A program made the position numbers and the translations under genes. A DNA stretch of 64,000 bases from Undaria pinnatifida. Its lineage: Eukaryota > Sar > Phaeophyceae > Laminariales > Alariaceae. The DNA is taken from contig JABAKD010000026.1 of assembly GCA_012845835.1 (NCBI GenBank), positions 13,466,111 to 13,530,110 of the forward strand, in the 5' to 3' direction. Under the pieces are notes generated by a model that was given only the letters and a program-made list of their open reading frames with translations, searched no databases and was not told the DNA's origin. Positions 1-10,690 of this stretch are shown here, one piece after another; the stretch's first letter is position 1, and the number at the start of each line of letters is the position of its first letter.

Positions 1-1410
1 CGGCGCACTAATTCCTCTACTATTTCCTAACCTTACTCGTCCCTCCTGACTGTACCGGCGGCGGCCTTAGCCGTTCTCGTTTAGTGTCGTGAACGCCGCC
101 GCTAAGACGTTTTTGCCCGAATTTTTAGTCCGAATATTAATAGTCAAGTGAGTAGTCGTACGCACCGAAAAAACAACAACAGTCTCCCAAACGCTAAGGG
201 CGTTGTTTGTAGTAGCTCAATGGCTGGACCCGAACGTCGGCAGCGAGCTCGAATCTAGTGGATGGCCTCCATTTTTTATTGTATTTTTGCTTTGCTTTTC
301 TTCCCCTCGAGTTCGATCTTTTTGGCGTGTATCCAGTACTCCTTTACGTCATTTTTTTGTTAGTTTTCCTTCTCTTTTTTCGGTTTGTTTTGTACGTGCC
401 CGGTCACGGACGCGTGCTACGATATAATAGAGATATCACTTTTTGTCTGAAATGATATCTGAATGATGAGGCTTCTCAACCCAAAATCGTCCGAAATACG
501 AAGGTCATTTTGCATTATTATTGTTGTTTTCCTCGGTCATGAGATTTTTCAGCCGGTAGCAGCTTTATTTTATCTCTAAATAAATCCGTTTTTGATGTAT
601 TAAGATCTTAAAGAAACCTCAGAAAGTAAGTGGTGCACCTCTATCATAACACACGTGTCCACCAAAGCAAAAAGTGACTATTATTATGATAATGCATACT
701 ATGCTGGATACCGCATGCTGTTTGCCGAACTACTGGTGGTGTTGCCATTGCCGACGCTGCTTCTGTTATTAAATTGACACAACCACCCGAGTTGTGCTGC
801 CGTCACGGGGGACAATAGCTACCAGGTATTAGGTAATGACATCTTCATCATCGTGAAGTATATAAAAAAAACTCCAAGGATGTTGTGCATTTCTCAGTTT
901 TTTTTGGGGGGGGCAGTCTTACTTCTGCATTTATCTTGTTGCTGCGTGTCTGATGGCCGCTGTTGGCACCTCGTCATGCGTTGTTTTCGACCTTTTTTTT
1001 ATAGTCGTTTCTTCGTTTTGTCATGTGTAGGTGGACACAAAGTAGCATTCGGAAGCGAGTGTCTTATCTACTGCAATTAGCACCGGGGACTATTATTGTT
1101 CTTGGGTGCTACCTGCTGGAGCACAAATCGTACCATTATCAATTAATTCGTTTTAGTTTAAGGCATGATGTTCTCTGGCGGCTGAGGTTATATCCCCCCA
1201 TCAGGCCTCTCTCCCTGTGGAAGAATTTTGTTTGGACACGTCGATATGTAGGCAACGTTTCAGGGGGAAATGGCGGTAGCGATCCACAAACACCAAGGTC
1301 GACACCAAAGTCGCAATGATGAACTGCCACCAATTATTTGCCCTTGCAAGGTAATCCGGTAACCAACGCCCAAATCACAATACCACTAACAATTCGAAAC
1401 TCTATGAACA
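1..1410. other. No recognisable gene; T-rich intergenic sequence
   Basis: Only short, T-rich or frame-overlapping ORFs occur here, with no recognisable domain. A short G run lies near 905. No repeat shared with the rest of the window was found before about 1,411, where family A begins. Confidence 0.5.
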
Positions 1411-2690
1411 TGTACCTACTCCTCCGTCCCCCTTGCCGCCTCGGTAAGGCATGCTGAGAAGCACGCCCTAGCAGGCTTGTAGCGATCGGGGGGGGTCTTT
1501 CTGGCGGGTGCAAGGTCGGATTCACCCTCAAGGAGTGATACCTTCTTGCTGCTGCGTGTGGCCGCGAGGCTTAGGCGTGGCGGTAGAGTTTGGTCGTACG
1601 TGGTGCGTTAGGCATGGTCACCTACGATTCGCGCGCCTTTTTAGGCAGCAGAGGCGGAGCAGCAATGCTTAATCGGGAAGCTCGTCCGCGGAGGCAGGCG
1701 CCACCACGACCCACACTACGGTGCAGTCTCGGTTTGCCTGGAGGGAACTGCGCCGGCAGGAGGCTGGATTCGAAGACGAAGGAGGAGGGCAACTGGCCGT
1801 CGACGGGTGGGGAAGATCCGGATTGAACTCTCCCTGAACGAAAATTTTTGTTTTTCAGACCAGCATCGCAAGCTGCATGGAGCTTTTTGTTTTGTTTGGG
1901 ACGAGGGGGAAGAAGAACCGTTCCGAACTGAGTGTCATCAAGAGCAAGTGCGAAGGAGCGGGCCGAGTGAGCTAAGGCGATGAGGCGGCTACGGAGAACC
2001 ACAGCAAGAGGATAGCACACGGAGACCCATGACCCGCATGCACACCATCATCACGAGAGCAGCGATGTCTTTTTTTTTCAGGGTTTTTTTTCGAGGCAAT
2101 AGTACAACATATTACTTACGTCAATGATTTTTGTAGAGTTGGACTAGTTGTATACACTTCATGGGGAACGACCCCCCTCAATTTTCAAATTTCAGGCACG
2201 GGCGTTGTAGCTTCGCTGCAACCTGTCAAATAACTCGGGAAGGTGGGGCGATCATTGATAATTGTATCTTGGTTCATTGCTCGATTGCTCTTGTTTCACT
2301 ACATGCCCGCGTGTCGTCACTCCGACAGCAATTCAGACAACATGCGCGTTCGTCTGTGCTCACGATTACCGTGCGGTTCGTACGGTGCAGGCAGCCCAAC
2401 CGCCGTAGTTTGTAGCCGCGAATTGGATACTTGTGGGAACGGGGTAACTCTACGCTGTAGTTGAGTGGGTACGCGCGGCCATGGAGTTCGGTTTGCACAT
2501 TCGACTTTTTCACTTGTGCGCCTCTTCGTATCGTGCGTTTTAGGCTGGAAAGCGTAGTATTTCCTGGACAAATTTTGATTTCGTTTGGTTTTTCGGATCT
2601 TCGTAGGGCTCCACAGCACCTTTGTGGGACCACGGACTCTAGATTTTCGACAAGAGTTAATGAGAGACAAACAACAAAACAACAACGTAC
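1411..2690 (+). repeat. Family A repeat, copy 1 (LINE-like 3' end)
   Basis: This ~1.3 kb repeat matches 4,825-6,125 (+), the reverse of 2,930-4,165, and the reverse of 15,979-16,760. It starts near the text GCCGCCTCGGTAAGGCATG. It ends with a GTGACCACGGACTC-like box, a GTTAATG(T)GAGA box and a short CAA-type tail at about 2,665-2,690. That 3' end is nearly the same as the 3' end of the LINE at 13.4-16.0 kb, so family A is either another LINE lineage truncated to its 3' part or a non-autonomous element that uses the LINE's 3' recognition end. ORFs on both strands (for example 1,622-2,020 on minus) are not well conserved between copies, so no protein is claimed. Confidence 0.75.
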
Positions 2691-2867
2691 GACCACACGT
2701 ACGTCGTCGGTTTGGTCCTCCATCTATCTGTCATGTGCCAATTACTTCTCATTCGGACGAGATACGACGTATCTCTTTCAAATCAGAATGGTAACAACAG
2801 CTCCCCCTGAATAGTCGTGATACTGCTGTATGGCGTAGTACAGCCACTCACGTACTGTCGTTACGTT

Positions 2868-2970
2868 TTTGGTTGTGGTTGTGGTTGGGTTGTGGGTTGG
2901 GGGTTGTTACGGGGTTTTGTGGGTTAATTTTTATTGTTGTTGTTATTGTTGTTGTTGTTGTTGTTGTTAT
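2868..2970. repeat. GTT/GTG-rich microsatellite (reverse-complement CAA tail)
   Basis: The text runs through GGTTGTGGTTGTGG-type degenerate units into a clean (GTT)n stretch at about 2,935-2,970. Read on minus it is the (CAA)n tail of family A copy 3, with a degenerate extension beyond it. Confidence 0.75.
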
Positions 2971-4165
2971 CACATTACCTGTTGTCAAAAATATAGAGTC
3001 CGTGGTCACACAAAGGTGCTGGAGCCCTAGGAAGATGCGAATAACAAAATGAAATCAAGATTCCTCCAGAGTACGCGCACAAATGAAATTATCCAATGTC
3101 CAAACTGAATTCACATGGCCGCGGGTATCCACTCAACTCCGGCATAGAATTACCCCGTTCCCACAACTAACCATCTCGCGGCTACAAACTACAGCGGTTG
3201 GGCTGCCTGCACCATACGAACCGCACGGTAATCGTGAGCACGGATGAACCCTCCTGCTGTCCGGAGTGCTGTCAGAGTGACGACACGCGGGCATGCAGTG
3301 AAAAAAGAGCAGTCGAACCAAAACCCACCATACAAATAGCAATGATCCCACCGTCTTCCCGGGTTGTCTGACAGGTGGCAGCGAAGGTAGGGCGCCCGTG
3401 CCTGAAAATTGAAAATTGAAGGCGGTCGTTCCCCATGAAAGGTATACAACTGTTCCAACTCCACGAGTACAAAATATCAGTGACGTAAGTGATATGTTGG
3501 ACTACTGCCTCGTAAAAAACCCCGAAAAAAGACGATTGCTGCTCTCGTGATGATGGTGTGAATGCGGGTCGTGGGTCTCCGTGTGCCATCCACCGGCTCT
3601 GGTCCTCCATGGCCGCCTTATCGCCTAAGCTCACTCGGCCCGCTCATTCGCACTCGCTCTCGTTGACCCTCCATTCCAATCGGTTCCCCTTCTCCCCCGT
3701 CCAGAAAAACAAAATGCTCCTCGCAGCTTGCGGTGCTGATCTGAAAAACAAAACGTCTCGTTCAGGGAGAGTTCAATCCGTCTCTTCTCCTCCCGTCAAC
3801 GCTTATTTGCCCTCATCCTCCGTCGTCGAATCCAGCCTCCTGCCGTCGAAGTTTCCTCTACTCAAACCAAAACTGCGCTGTAGTGTGGCTCGTGGTGGCG
3901 CCTGCCTCCGCGCTCGAGCATCAATTGCTGGTGTGCCGTTGCTGCCTAAAAAGACGCGCAAACCGTAGGTGACCATGCCTAACGCACCACATATGACCCA
4001 ATTCTACCGTCACGCTCAACCTCGCGGCCACACATAGCAGCAAGAAGGTATCACTCCTTGAAGGTGAGTTCGGCCTTACACCTTCCAGAACGACCCCCTC
4101 ACTCGCTACAAGCCTTCCAAGGCATTCCTCGCAGCATACCTTCCAGAGACGGCAAGGGGAAGTTC
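2930..4165 (-). repeat. Family A repeat, copy 3 (inverted)
   Basis: Reverse-complement copy of family A. The (CAA)n tail is at 2,935-2,970, the GTGACCACGGACTC box at about 2,995-3,010, and the 5' end near 4,150-4,165 (the GCCGTCTC...AAGG text). It lies only ~240 bp from copy 1, so copies 1 and 3 form a long imperfect inverted repeat. The longest open frame, 3,558-3,968 on plus (136 aa), runs antisense to the repeat. It has counterparts at 1,622-2,020 and 5,072-5,431 with many substitutions and length changes and no known domain. Confidence 0.75.
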
Positions 4166-4216
4166 AGGAGCTATGTGCGAGCGGCCAGAAAATATACTTC
4201 GAAGTATATTATAAAA

Positions 4217-4800
4217 AATAAAATACACTGCAGCTGTAGGATCGAATGTTTGGTCGAAACTCATCTTTGCAAGCTGTGTGTGATGCTCTGATCGCGCGTA
4301 TTACGGGTTGTGTGTCCTCGTTAGGGATATATAGGTCGGCGATTCCCCTTGCAACTACAGTGTAGCTATCAGGGTCAACAGGGTGATGTTAGTCAGTCTG
4401 TGCGCGGAAACTACAAAACCTGTTTCTGAGGGGGACAAAATCTGACAGCTGTAAAAGGAATGCATTGGTTTATTATCAAGTGAATCCTGTAAGTCGATTA
4501 ACCGGTGAGGGGGGGGCGGAGGTTTGAAGGATCTGGGGGTCTGATTTTGATCAAACGGGGGGGCGGGGGGGGGGGGGGCGGGGGGGCGGGGGGGAGGGGA
4601 GCATCCTGTAAGTCAAATAAACGGTGAGGGGGAGGGGCGGAGTTTGCAAGGACCTGGCGGCCTGACTTTGATTAAAAAAGGGGGGGGGGGGGGCTAGGGT
4701 GCCGGGGGCGGGAGGGGCAGCTCAATTTGTGCCTAGAAACTATGAATCCTTCAAGAGAATAAATATGACTTTTTTGTAAAGAATGCGCGCGGGAGGGGGC
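4217..4800 (+). repeat. Family M (MITE-like) copy, partial
   Basis: It begins with AATAAAATACACTGCAGCTG, a variant of the M terminal sequence (consensus TTAAAATACACTCCAGCTG), and continues through the conserved M interior, including the box AACTACAGTGTAGCTATCAG. Two long G runs follow at 4,556-4,600 and 4,678-4,693. The segment 'tcctgtaagtc...ggtgagggg' occurs twice, at about 4,480 and 4,607, so part of the interior is duplicated. No coding capacity is seen. The palindrome TATACTTCGAAGTATA sits just outside the left end, at about 4,195. Confidence 0.75.
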
Positions 4801-4824
4801 GGTGGGGGCGGGGGGCGAATACTT

Positions 4825-6087
4825 ATCCGTTCCCCTTGCCGCCTCGGTAAGGCATGATGCGTAGCATGCCCTAGCAGGCTTGTAGCGAGTGGGGGGGGAC
4901 TTTCTGGCGGGTGTAGGGCCTGGCTCACCCTCAAGGGGTGATACCTTCTTGCTGCCGCGTGTGGCTGCGAGGCTTAGGCGTGGCGACAGAGTTTGGTCGT
5001 ACGTGGTGCGTTAGGCATGGTCACCTACGATTCGCGCGTCTTCTTAGGCAGCAGTGGCGGAGCAGCAATGCTTAATCGGCATGCTCGTGCGCGAAGGCAG
5101 GCGCCACCACGAGCCACACTACGGCGTAGTCTCGGTTAGCGTGGAGGGAACTGCGCCGGCAGGAGGCTGGATTCGACGACGAAGGAAGAGGGCAACTGGC
5201 CGTCGACGAGCGGGGAAGCGATGGATTGAACTCTCCCTGAACGAGAATTTTTGTTTTCAGACCAGCATCGTGGAGCATTTTGTTTTGTTTGGGACATGGG
5301 AGAAGGAGAACCGTTTGGAATTGAGTGTCATCAAGAGCAAGTGCGAAGGAGCTGGCCGAGTGAGGCGATGAGGCGGCTATGGAGAACCACAGCAGGAGGA
5401 TAGCACACGGAGACCCATGACCCGCATGCACACCATCATCACGAGAGCAGCGATCGTCCTTTTTTTCAGTTTTTTTTTTCGAGGCAGTAGTACAACATGT
5501 TACTTACGTCACTGATTTTTTTAGAGTTGGACTAGTTGTATACACTTCACGGGGGACGACCTCCCGCGATTTTCAATTTTCAGGCACGGGTGTAGGTAGT
5601 AGATTCGCTGCAACCTGTCAAACAACTCGGGAAGGCGGGGCGATCATTGATATTTGTACCGTGGTTCTTGGTTCGATTGCCCTTGTTTCACTGCATGCCC
5701 GCGTGTCGTCACTTAGCACTCCAGACAGCAGGCGCGTTCGTTCGTCTGTGCTCATGATTACCGTGCGGTTCGTACGGTGCAGGCAGCCCAACCGCTGTCG
5801 TTTGTAGCCGCCAGTTGGTTGCTTGTGGGAACGGGGTAACTCTATGCTGTAGTTGAGTGGATACCCGCGGCCATGGAGTTCAGTTTGCACATTGGACCTT
5901 TTCACGTGTTCGCCTCTTCGTATCGTGCGTTTTAGGCGGGAAAGCGTAGTGATTTCCGGAGGAATTTTGATTTCGATTGGGTTTTCGGATCTTTGTAGGG
6001 CTCCACAGCACCTTTGTGGGACCACGGACTCTAGATTTTTGACAAGAGTTAATGAGAGACAAACAACACACAACAACAACTTATCAC

Positions 6088-6122
<35 letters not shown>

Positions 6123-6125
6123 GGT
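4825..6125 (+). repeat. Family A repeat, copy 2, with (CAT)n tail
   Basis: This is the most complete family A copy. It is close to copy 1 over its whole length, with small indels. The 3' end keeps the box GTTAATGAGAGAC and a CAA-like tail (6,062-6,083), then passes into about 12 units of CAT (6,087-6,122). A 105 aa frame (5,054-5,371, plus) and a 119 aa frame (5,072-5,431, minus) overlap on opposite strands; neither resembles a known family and neither is kept well in the other copies. Confidence 0.78.
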
Positions 6126-6740
6126 AAAGTGTACAACCCAAAATTCGGCCAACACTCGTATACGCGCAATTCGTGTAGACTATGTTAACATATCCAAAAA
6201 AATTGTTTAGACTAATATTTTTCCTTGTTCCCAATCTCAGAATCAGTTATCGAAATCACCAAAAAAAATGTCCTTACACAATGTTGAGGAAGCGTACGTT
6301 ACCAACATTAATAGTACATACATACACATTCTCGGTTTTCTACGTACATCAGCTACATACAAGATTTCGGCGGCGTCTGCCTTTTATCTCGTAAAACCTT
6401 GTAAACTCTTCATTATTAATCGAATTGCGCAATGCATGTTGATTCAAGAGGACTGCAGAATCAAGTGTAGGATACTGTGACGCTTATTGAAACACACCCC
6501 CTATCTCAGAGCTCGCGCAAGTAAGCCCGAGAGAAAGAATTTTCGAAAACATGGCATCGGTAGGCCGGTCATTTTTGGGGCACACGTTTTTTAGTGACCC
6601 GGGTCCACAGGCGCGAGTGTGTCAATGACCTCCCTCTGCAATCTTTTGCGGTATGAATGCCTCGTTATGTTCTGTTTTATGGATGCGATTGAAAACCACC
6701 ACACACAGAGGAACCAGCTCTTCCCGGCCGTATATATATA
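6125..6740. other. No recognisable gene
   Basis: AT-rich sequence between family A and family M. Small plus-strand frames at 6,182-6,480 have no recognisable domain and are not repeated elsewhere in the window. Confidence 0.45.
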
Positions 6741-6741
6741 C

Positions 6742-6855
6742 TCACTGATTGTACGACCTACCCCAGGATATACATGATAAAAACTGATGTATTATTTCCA
6801 AAAATGTCACATTTATCCCCTCGAAATGATGTATAGTTTCCAGGCACATATTGAC

Positions 6856-6886
<31 letters not shown>

Positions 6887-7272
6887 GCCCCCAATAATAC
6901 ACTGGTGCCAAAAGCGTCACATTTATCCCCTCGGAAGGATTTATAGCTTACACGCACAAATTGCCCCTCTCCCCCCCCCCCCCGCCCCCCTCCAAACCCG
7001 CTCGCTTTTGATAAAAACCAGCCCCCCCTTTCCCTTCACAGCTGTCAGATTTTGTCCCCCTCAGGTACGGGTTTTATTGTTTCCGCGCACAGACTGACTA
7101 AAATCATCCTGTTGACCCTGATAGCTACACTGTAGTTGTAAGGGGAGTCGCCGACCTATATCCTTAATGAGGACACACAACTCGTAATGCGCGCGATCGG
7201 AGTATCACACACAGCTTGCAAAGATGAGTTTCGACGAAATCTTCGATCTCACAGCTGGAGTGTATTTTAATT
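6742..7272 (-). repeat. Family M copy (minus) with poly-C tracts
   Basis: Reverse copy of family M ending at 7,272 with AGCTGGAGTGTATTTTAATT. The left part holds two versions of a ~130 bp subunit (…CATTTATCCCCTCG…) followed by C runs at about 6,859-6,886 and 6,969-6,983. The same subunit occurs in the plus copy at 9,930-10,060. The C tracts correspond to the G tracts of plus-strand copies, so they belong to the element. Confidence 0.75.
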
Positions 7273-7289
7273 TTTATAATATATATATC

Positions 7290-8160
7290 CTGAATTGCGG
7301 CGCCCCTTGCTACCCCGACGTGGTTCTTTGCAGACAAGAAACTTCAAGCAACACTTGTTTTTCATAGCGCTCTTCCTCGTGACCAGCTGCCATGGACCGT
7401 TCGCTGAAAAAAAACGCCCATTTGGCGAGGGGGGGGGGGGGGGGGGGGGGGGGAGGGGGGGGGAACCCTGAAAAGAGTATTTTCTACAGTCCTTATCTTT
7501 TCATTAAGGTACGAGTCACTCGGAAATTCAACAGAGTTTTCAGAAAAATGGGAATGGAGCCTAAAATGAGAACCAAGCGTTATCTCCAGAACCATGCGGT
7601 GTATCAGAGAACCGAAATGATCCTGCGAAACCCCTTGGCCAGCCCTGTGAGAGGAGCTCGTCAGAACGGTCATGCTCCATCTCATGCCTCCGGGTGGGCG
7701 CGAAAAGCGATATACGCTGGCTCTATGGTGATTTCTCTAGATGCTGGCTACCGAGGCGATGCCGAGGACTTCCAGCCTGAGCGACAGCTCATTCGAAGGC
7801 TGCTGTACAGCCCCACAGGACTGTCATTTCTTTTTTCAAATGTGACTTGAAACCTGTCGTGAAAACTGGGGAAACCCCCCAAAACCGTGTAACCCTCATT
7901 TCAGACGATGTACTAAGCTCGCACAGATTTTTTTTTTTTTTTTTTTTGTTACGACGGACATGATTGGTTTTTTAATGGGCTTAAGAACTGCCCGCGACAA
8001 GGCCGATTTAGTCGCATTCGAACTGGAACGGGTGTGGGAAACAAAGATCTTCGCGCGAGTACATTGCTTGCGTTGACCAAGCTTGCGAACGCAAAAAAAA
8101 TATGATCTAAAAAAACATGATTTTTTTGCGAGGTGAAAGTTTAACTAGCTTGTGGCGGGG
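7290..8160. other. Unassigned region with poly-G and poly-T runs
   Basis: A plus frame at 7,392-7,850 (152 aa) runs through a G homopolymer at about 7,431-7,461, read as poly-glycine, and then encodes a basic segment without a recognisable domain. It is open only because the G run is translated without interruption, so I do not call it a gene. A T run lies at 7,929-7,947. Confidence 0.4.
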
Positions 8161-8506
8161 TATACGTATGCGTAGTGATAGATACTACGGGTAATATTTA
8201 CGTGCGTGGTAGTCTTTCTCGGGTGGCAAACGGTAAATATATATATTTAGTCTTTTTCTCCACGCGTGAGTAATGAGACGCATGCACCGGTATGGACCTG
8301 GCAATCGTATACTGACTCCCGATTTCACTTTTATATGTTTCTGGTGGAGGCATGAATCGCGTCAGCCGTGATATATATATGCGTGTACCACCTTGGGTTG
8401 TCCGTGCTTTTTCCTGGGGTATTCCTCAGCTCAAGATTGACCGGAGCAAGTCCTGTGACCACGGACTTGATTATGCGAGAACAACAACAACAGTTTCAGA
8501 CCTACA
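8160..8506 (+). repeat. LINE 3'-end fragment (5'-truncated copy)
   Basis: The stretch matches the last ~340 bp of the LINE, also present at 63,250-63,592 (+), 60,460-60,930 (+) and 13,570-13,890 (-). Shared landmarks in order are GCGTAGTGATAGATACTACG, the 'cgcatgcaccggtatggacctgg' region, GTGACCACGGACTTGATTAT and a short AACAACAACAACA tail at about 8,481-8,495. It is a typical 5'-truncated LINE insertion. Confidence 0.8.
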
Positions 8507-8617
8507 TAGTCAGGTGCTGACCCCTGAACATTTTCAATTACTATAGTTGTAACCAAGTGCAGCGAATGTTTTCATCGGGACTGGTGGTGTATACGGCATC
8601 AAAACCTGCCGTATACT

Positions 8618-8788
8618 AAAACCATCCTGTTGACCCTGATAGCTACACTGTAGTTGTAAGGGGAGTCGCCGGCCTATATCCTTAATGAGGACACACAACT
8701 CGTAATGCGCGCGATCGGAGTATCACACACAGCTTGCAAAGATGAGTTTCGACTAAATCTTTGATCTCATAGCTGGAGTGTATTTTCA
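8618..8788 (-). repeat. Family M terminal fragment
   Basis: Contains the M terminal block 'gttgaccctgatagctacactgtagtt ... cagcttgcaaagatgagtttcgac ... agctggagtgtatttt', truncated on the left. No internal G/C tract remains. Confidence 0.75.
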
Positions 8789-8809
8789 TTTTTTATATTA
8801 TATATATGG

Positions 8810-9540
8810 GTATACACCTGTTATTCCAGGAGCAACATGGACCGATCGATCGGAACAGTCATCATCATATCGGGACAACCAATTATCATGTTGCGGGCGA
8901 GCCATTGCGCGTTTGGTCCGAGGTTCATCAGCTTGCGGTAGAGTCCATCGAGTCGAACGTCATTTCGGACACCGATTCCGGCAAAACCAACAGACAACAC
9001 CCCAAAAGTAGGGTTGAAAGGGGGTCCAAGAAACCACTAATGATGATGATGTACGATGTACGATACCCCGCTGTAATAAAAGGAGGGGGTTGAGCCATCC
9101 CACGGTAGGTGAGGGGTTGCATCAGAAAGTCCCCGAGTTTTTCACATGAGGAGCTCAATGCCTCACCAAGAAAAATGATTTGTAGAGCATTCGTTCGCAC
9201 CACCCGACCAAGCTTCTATGCCTTACTTAGTCCAAAACAAAATGTACTCGAGAAATTACTTCATTGACGGGAAGTTCCTCACATGAGCAGCTCAACCACC
9301 CGGGGACGTTTTGGCCCAAAAACTGCAACCCCTTCCGTGGGATGACTCGGTTCGTAGGCCGACTTGGATGAGGAGAAAAAAAAAGGTGGACAAAGATATA
9401 CCAGGCGAACCGTATGTATAAGTACAACCAGGAGGATACACTTCAGTACCAGAATGATACCTACGTTGATCTGAAAAATCCCCACTAATGATTGCCACCA
9501 ACTGAATCAGACGGATATAATACATATATACTGATATAAA
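8810..9540. other. Diverged repeat region with protein-like patches
   Basis: No intact gene. Around 8,935-9,000 a plus-strand patch encoding an ESNVISDTDSGKTNRQ-like peptide resembles one at 11,875-11,930. Two related segments, 9,137-9,168 and 9,270-9,300, share 'cacatgaggagctcaa'. A plus-strand patch at about 9,290-9,420 reads as a basic, Trp/Arg-rich peptide interrupted by stops. These look like decayed coding repeats of unknown identity. Confidence 0.35.
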
Positions 9541-9542
9541 AA

Positions 9543-10490
9543 TTTTAAATACAATCCAGCTGTGAGATCGAACATGTACTGTCGAAACTCATATATTTGC
9601 AAGCTGCGTGTGATACTCCGATCGCGCGTACTACGGGTTGTGTGTCCTCATTAAGGATATAGGTCGGCGACTCCCCTTGCAATAACTACAGTGTAGCCAT
9701 CAGGGTCAACAGGATGATTTTAGTCAGTCTGTTCGCGGAAACAATAGAACCCGGTTTTGAAGGGGACAAAATCTGACAGCTGTGGAAGGAAATGCATCAG
9801 TTTATCAAGGCTTAGTGAATCCTGTAAGTCGAATGACCGGTGAGGGGAGGGCGGAGTTTTTATGGACCTGAGCGGCCTCATTTAAATCAAAATGGGGGGC
9901 GGGGGGAGGGGGGAGTGCGCTCAATTTGTGCGTAGAAACTATGAATCGTTCAAGGGGATTAATCTGACGGGAATCCAAAAAATGCACGGCGGGGGGGCAG
10001 CTCAATCTATGCGTACAAACTATACATCATTTAAGGGGATAATTGTGACGGTTTTGGAAAGAATGAACCTTTATCATGTACTCCGGAGTATATACTGTAT
10101 GTCGTAAACCTGTCAGTAGAGGTCGGAGTGTTCGAGGGAGTGGGGGTGGCGTGGGTGGGGAGATGGGGGGTGGGGGAGGGGGGGGGGGCAAGGGCTTCAG
10201 GTCGCAAAGATGTAGGGGTTATATACGCGTGGTGCTAGGTCTAAGCGACGGTGCGGGTTGTGTCGACGGAGGGGGCGTTGAGGGCGGGGGGGGGCGCGCA
10301 TTGCAGCAGCGGGGCATGGATGGCTCTTAAACGATAATGAGACGATATCCAGGGCGTAAAAGTGTTTTTTACTTCAGGCGGATGTCGATAATAATAGGTG
10401 GGGCGTTTGAGCAAGAGAGGGCGAGAAAGAAAAGAGCGGGGGGGGGGGGGGTGAAAAGGGTTTTCAAGAGGTTTAGGTCACATATATTAT
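9543..10490 (+). repeat. Family M, near full-length copy
   Basis: Runs from AATACAATCCAGCTGTGAGA on the left to GGTTTAGGTCACATATATTA on the right. It has all M modules in order: left terminal block, the 'tcctgtaagtcgaat' block, 'caatttgtgcgtagaaactat' subunits, poly-G tract (10,164-10,189), 'gtggtgctaggtctaagcgacg' block, 'gatatccagggcg' block, second G tract (10,438-10,451), and the 'caagaggtttaggtcacata' right end. There is no open frame beyond low-complexity glycine-rich ones, so it is non-autonomous. The transposase that mobilises it is not identified here. Confidence 0.78.
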
Positions 10491-10690
10491 CGTAATGCGC
10501 GCGATCGGAGTATCACACACAGCTTGCAAAGATGAGTTTCGACGAAATCCTCGATCTCACAGCTGGAGTGTATTTTAATTTTTATAATATTATATACATT
10601 TTTTATTTTATTATTAAAATACACTCCAGCTGTGAGATCAAGGGGTTGGTCGAAATATTTGCAACACTTGTGAGTGATACTTCGATTGCG
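10491..10690. repeat. Family M terminal sequences in inverted, head-to-head join
   Basis: A minus-oriented M terminus (10,491-10,582) meets a plus-oriented one (10,615-10,690) across ~30 bp of A/T. Together they read as 'gagtgtattttaattttt … attaaaatacactc', a palindrome built from two element ends with no element body between them. Confidence 0.7.

Noticed and set aside
7392-7850. 152 aa ORF as a gene
   Set aside because: Open mainly because of a poly-G run; no recognisable domain and no second copy.
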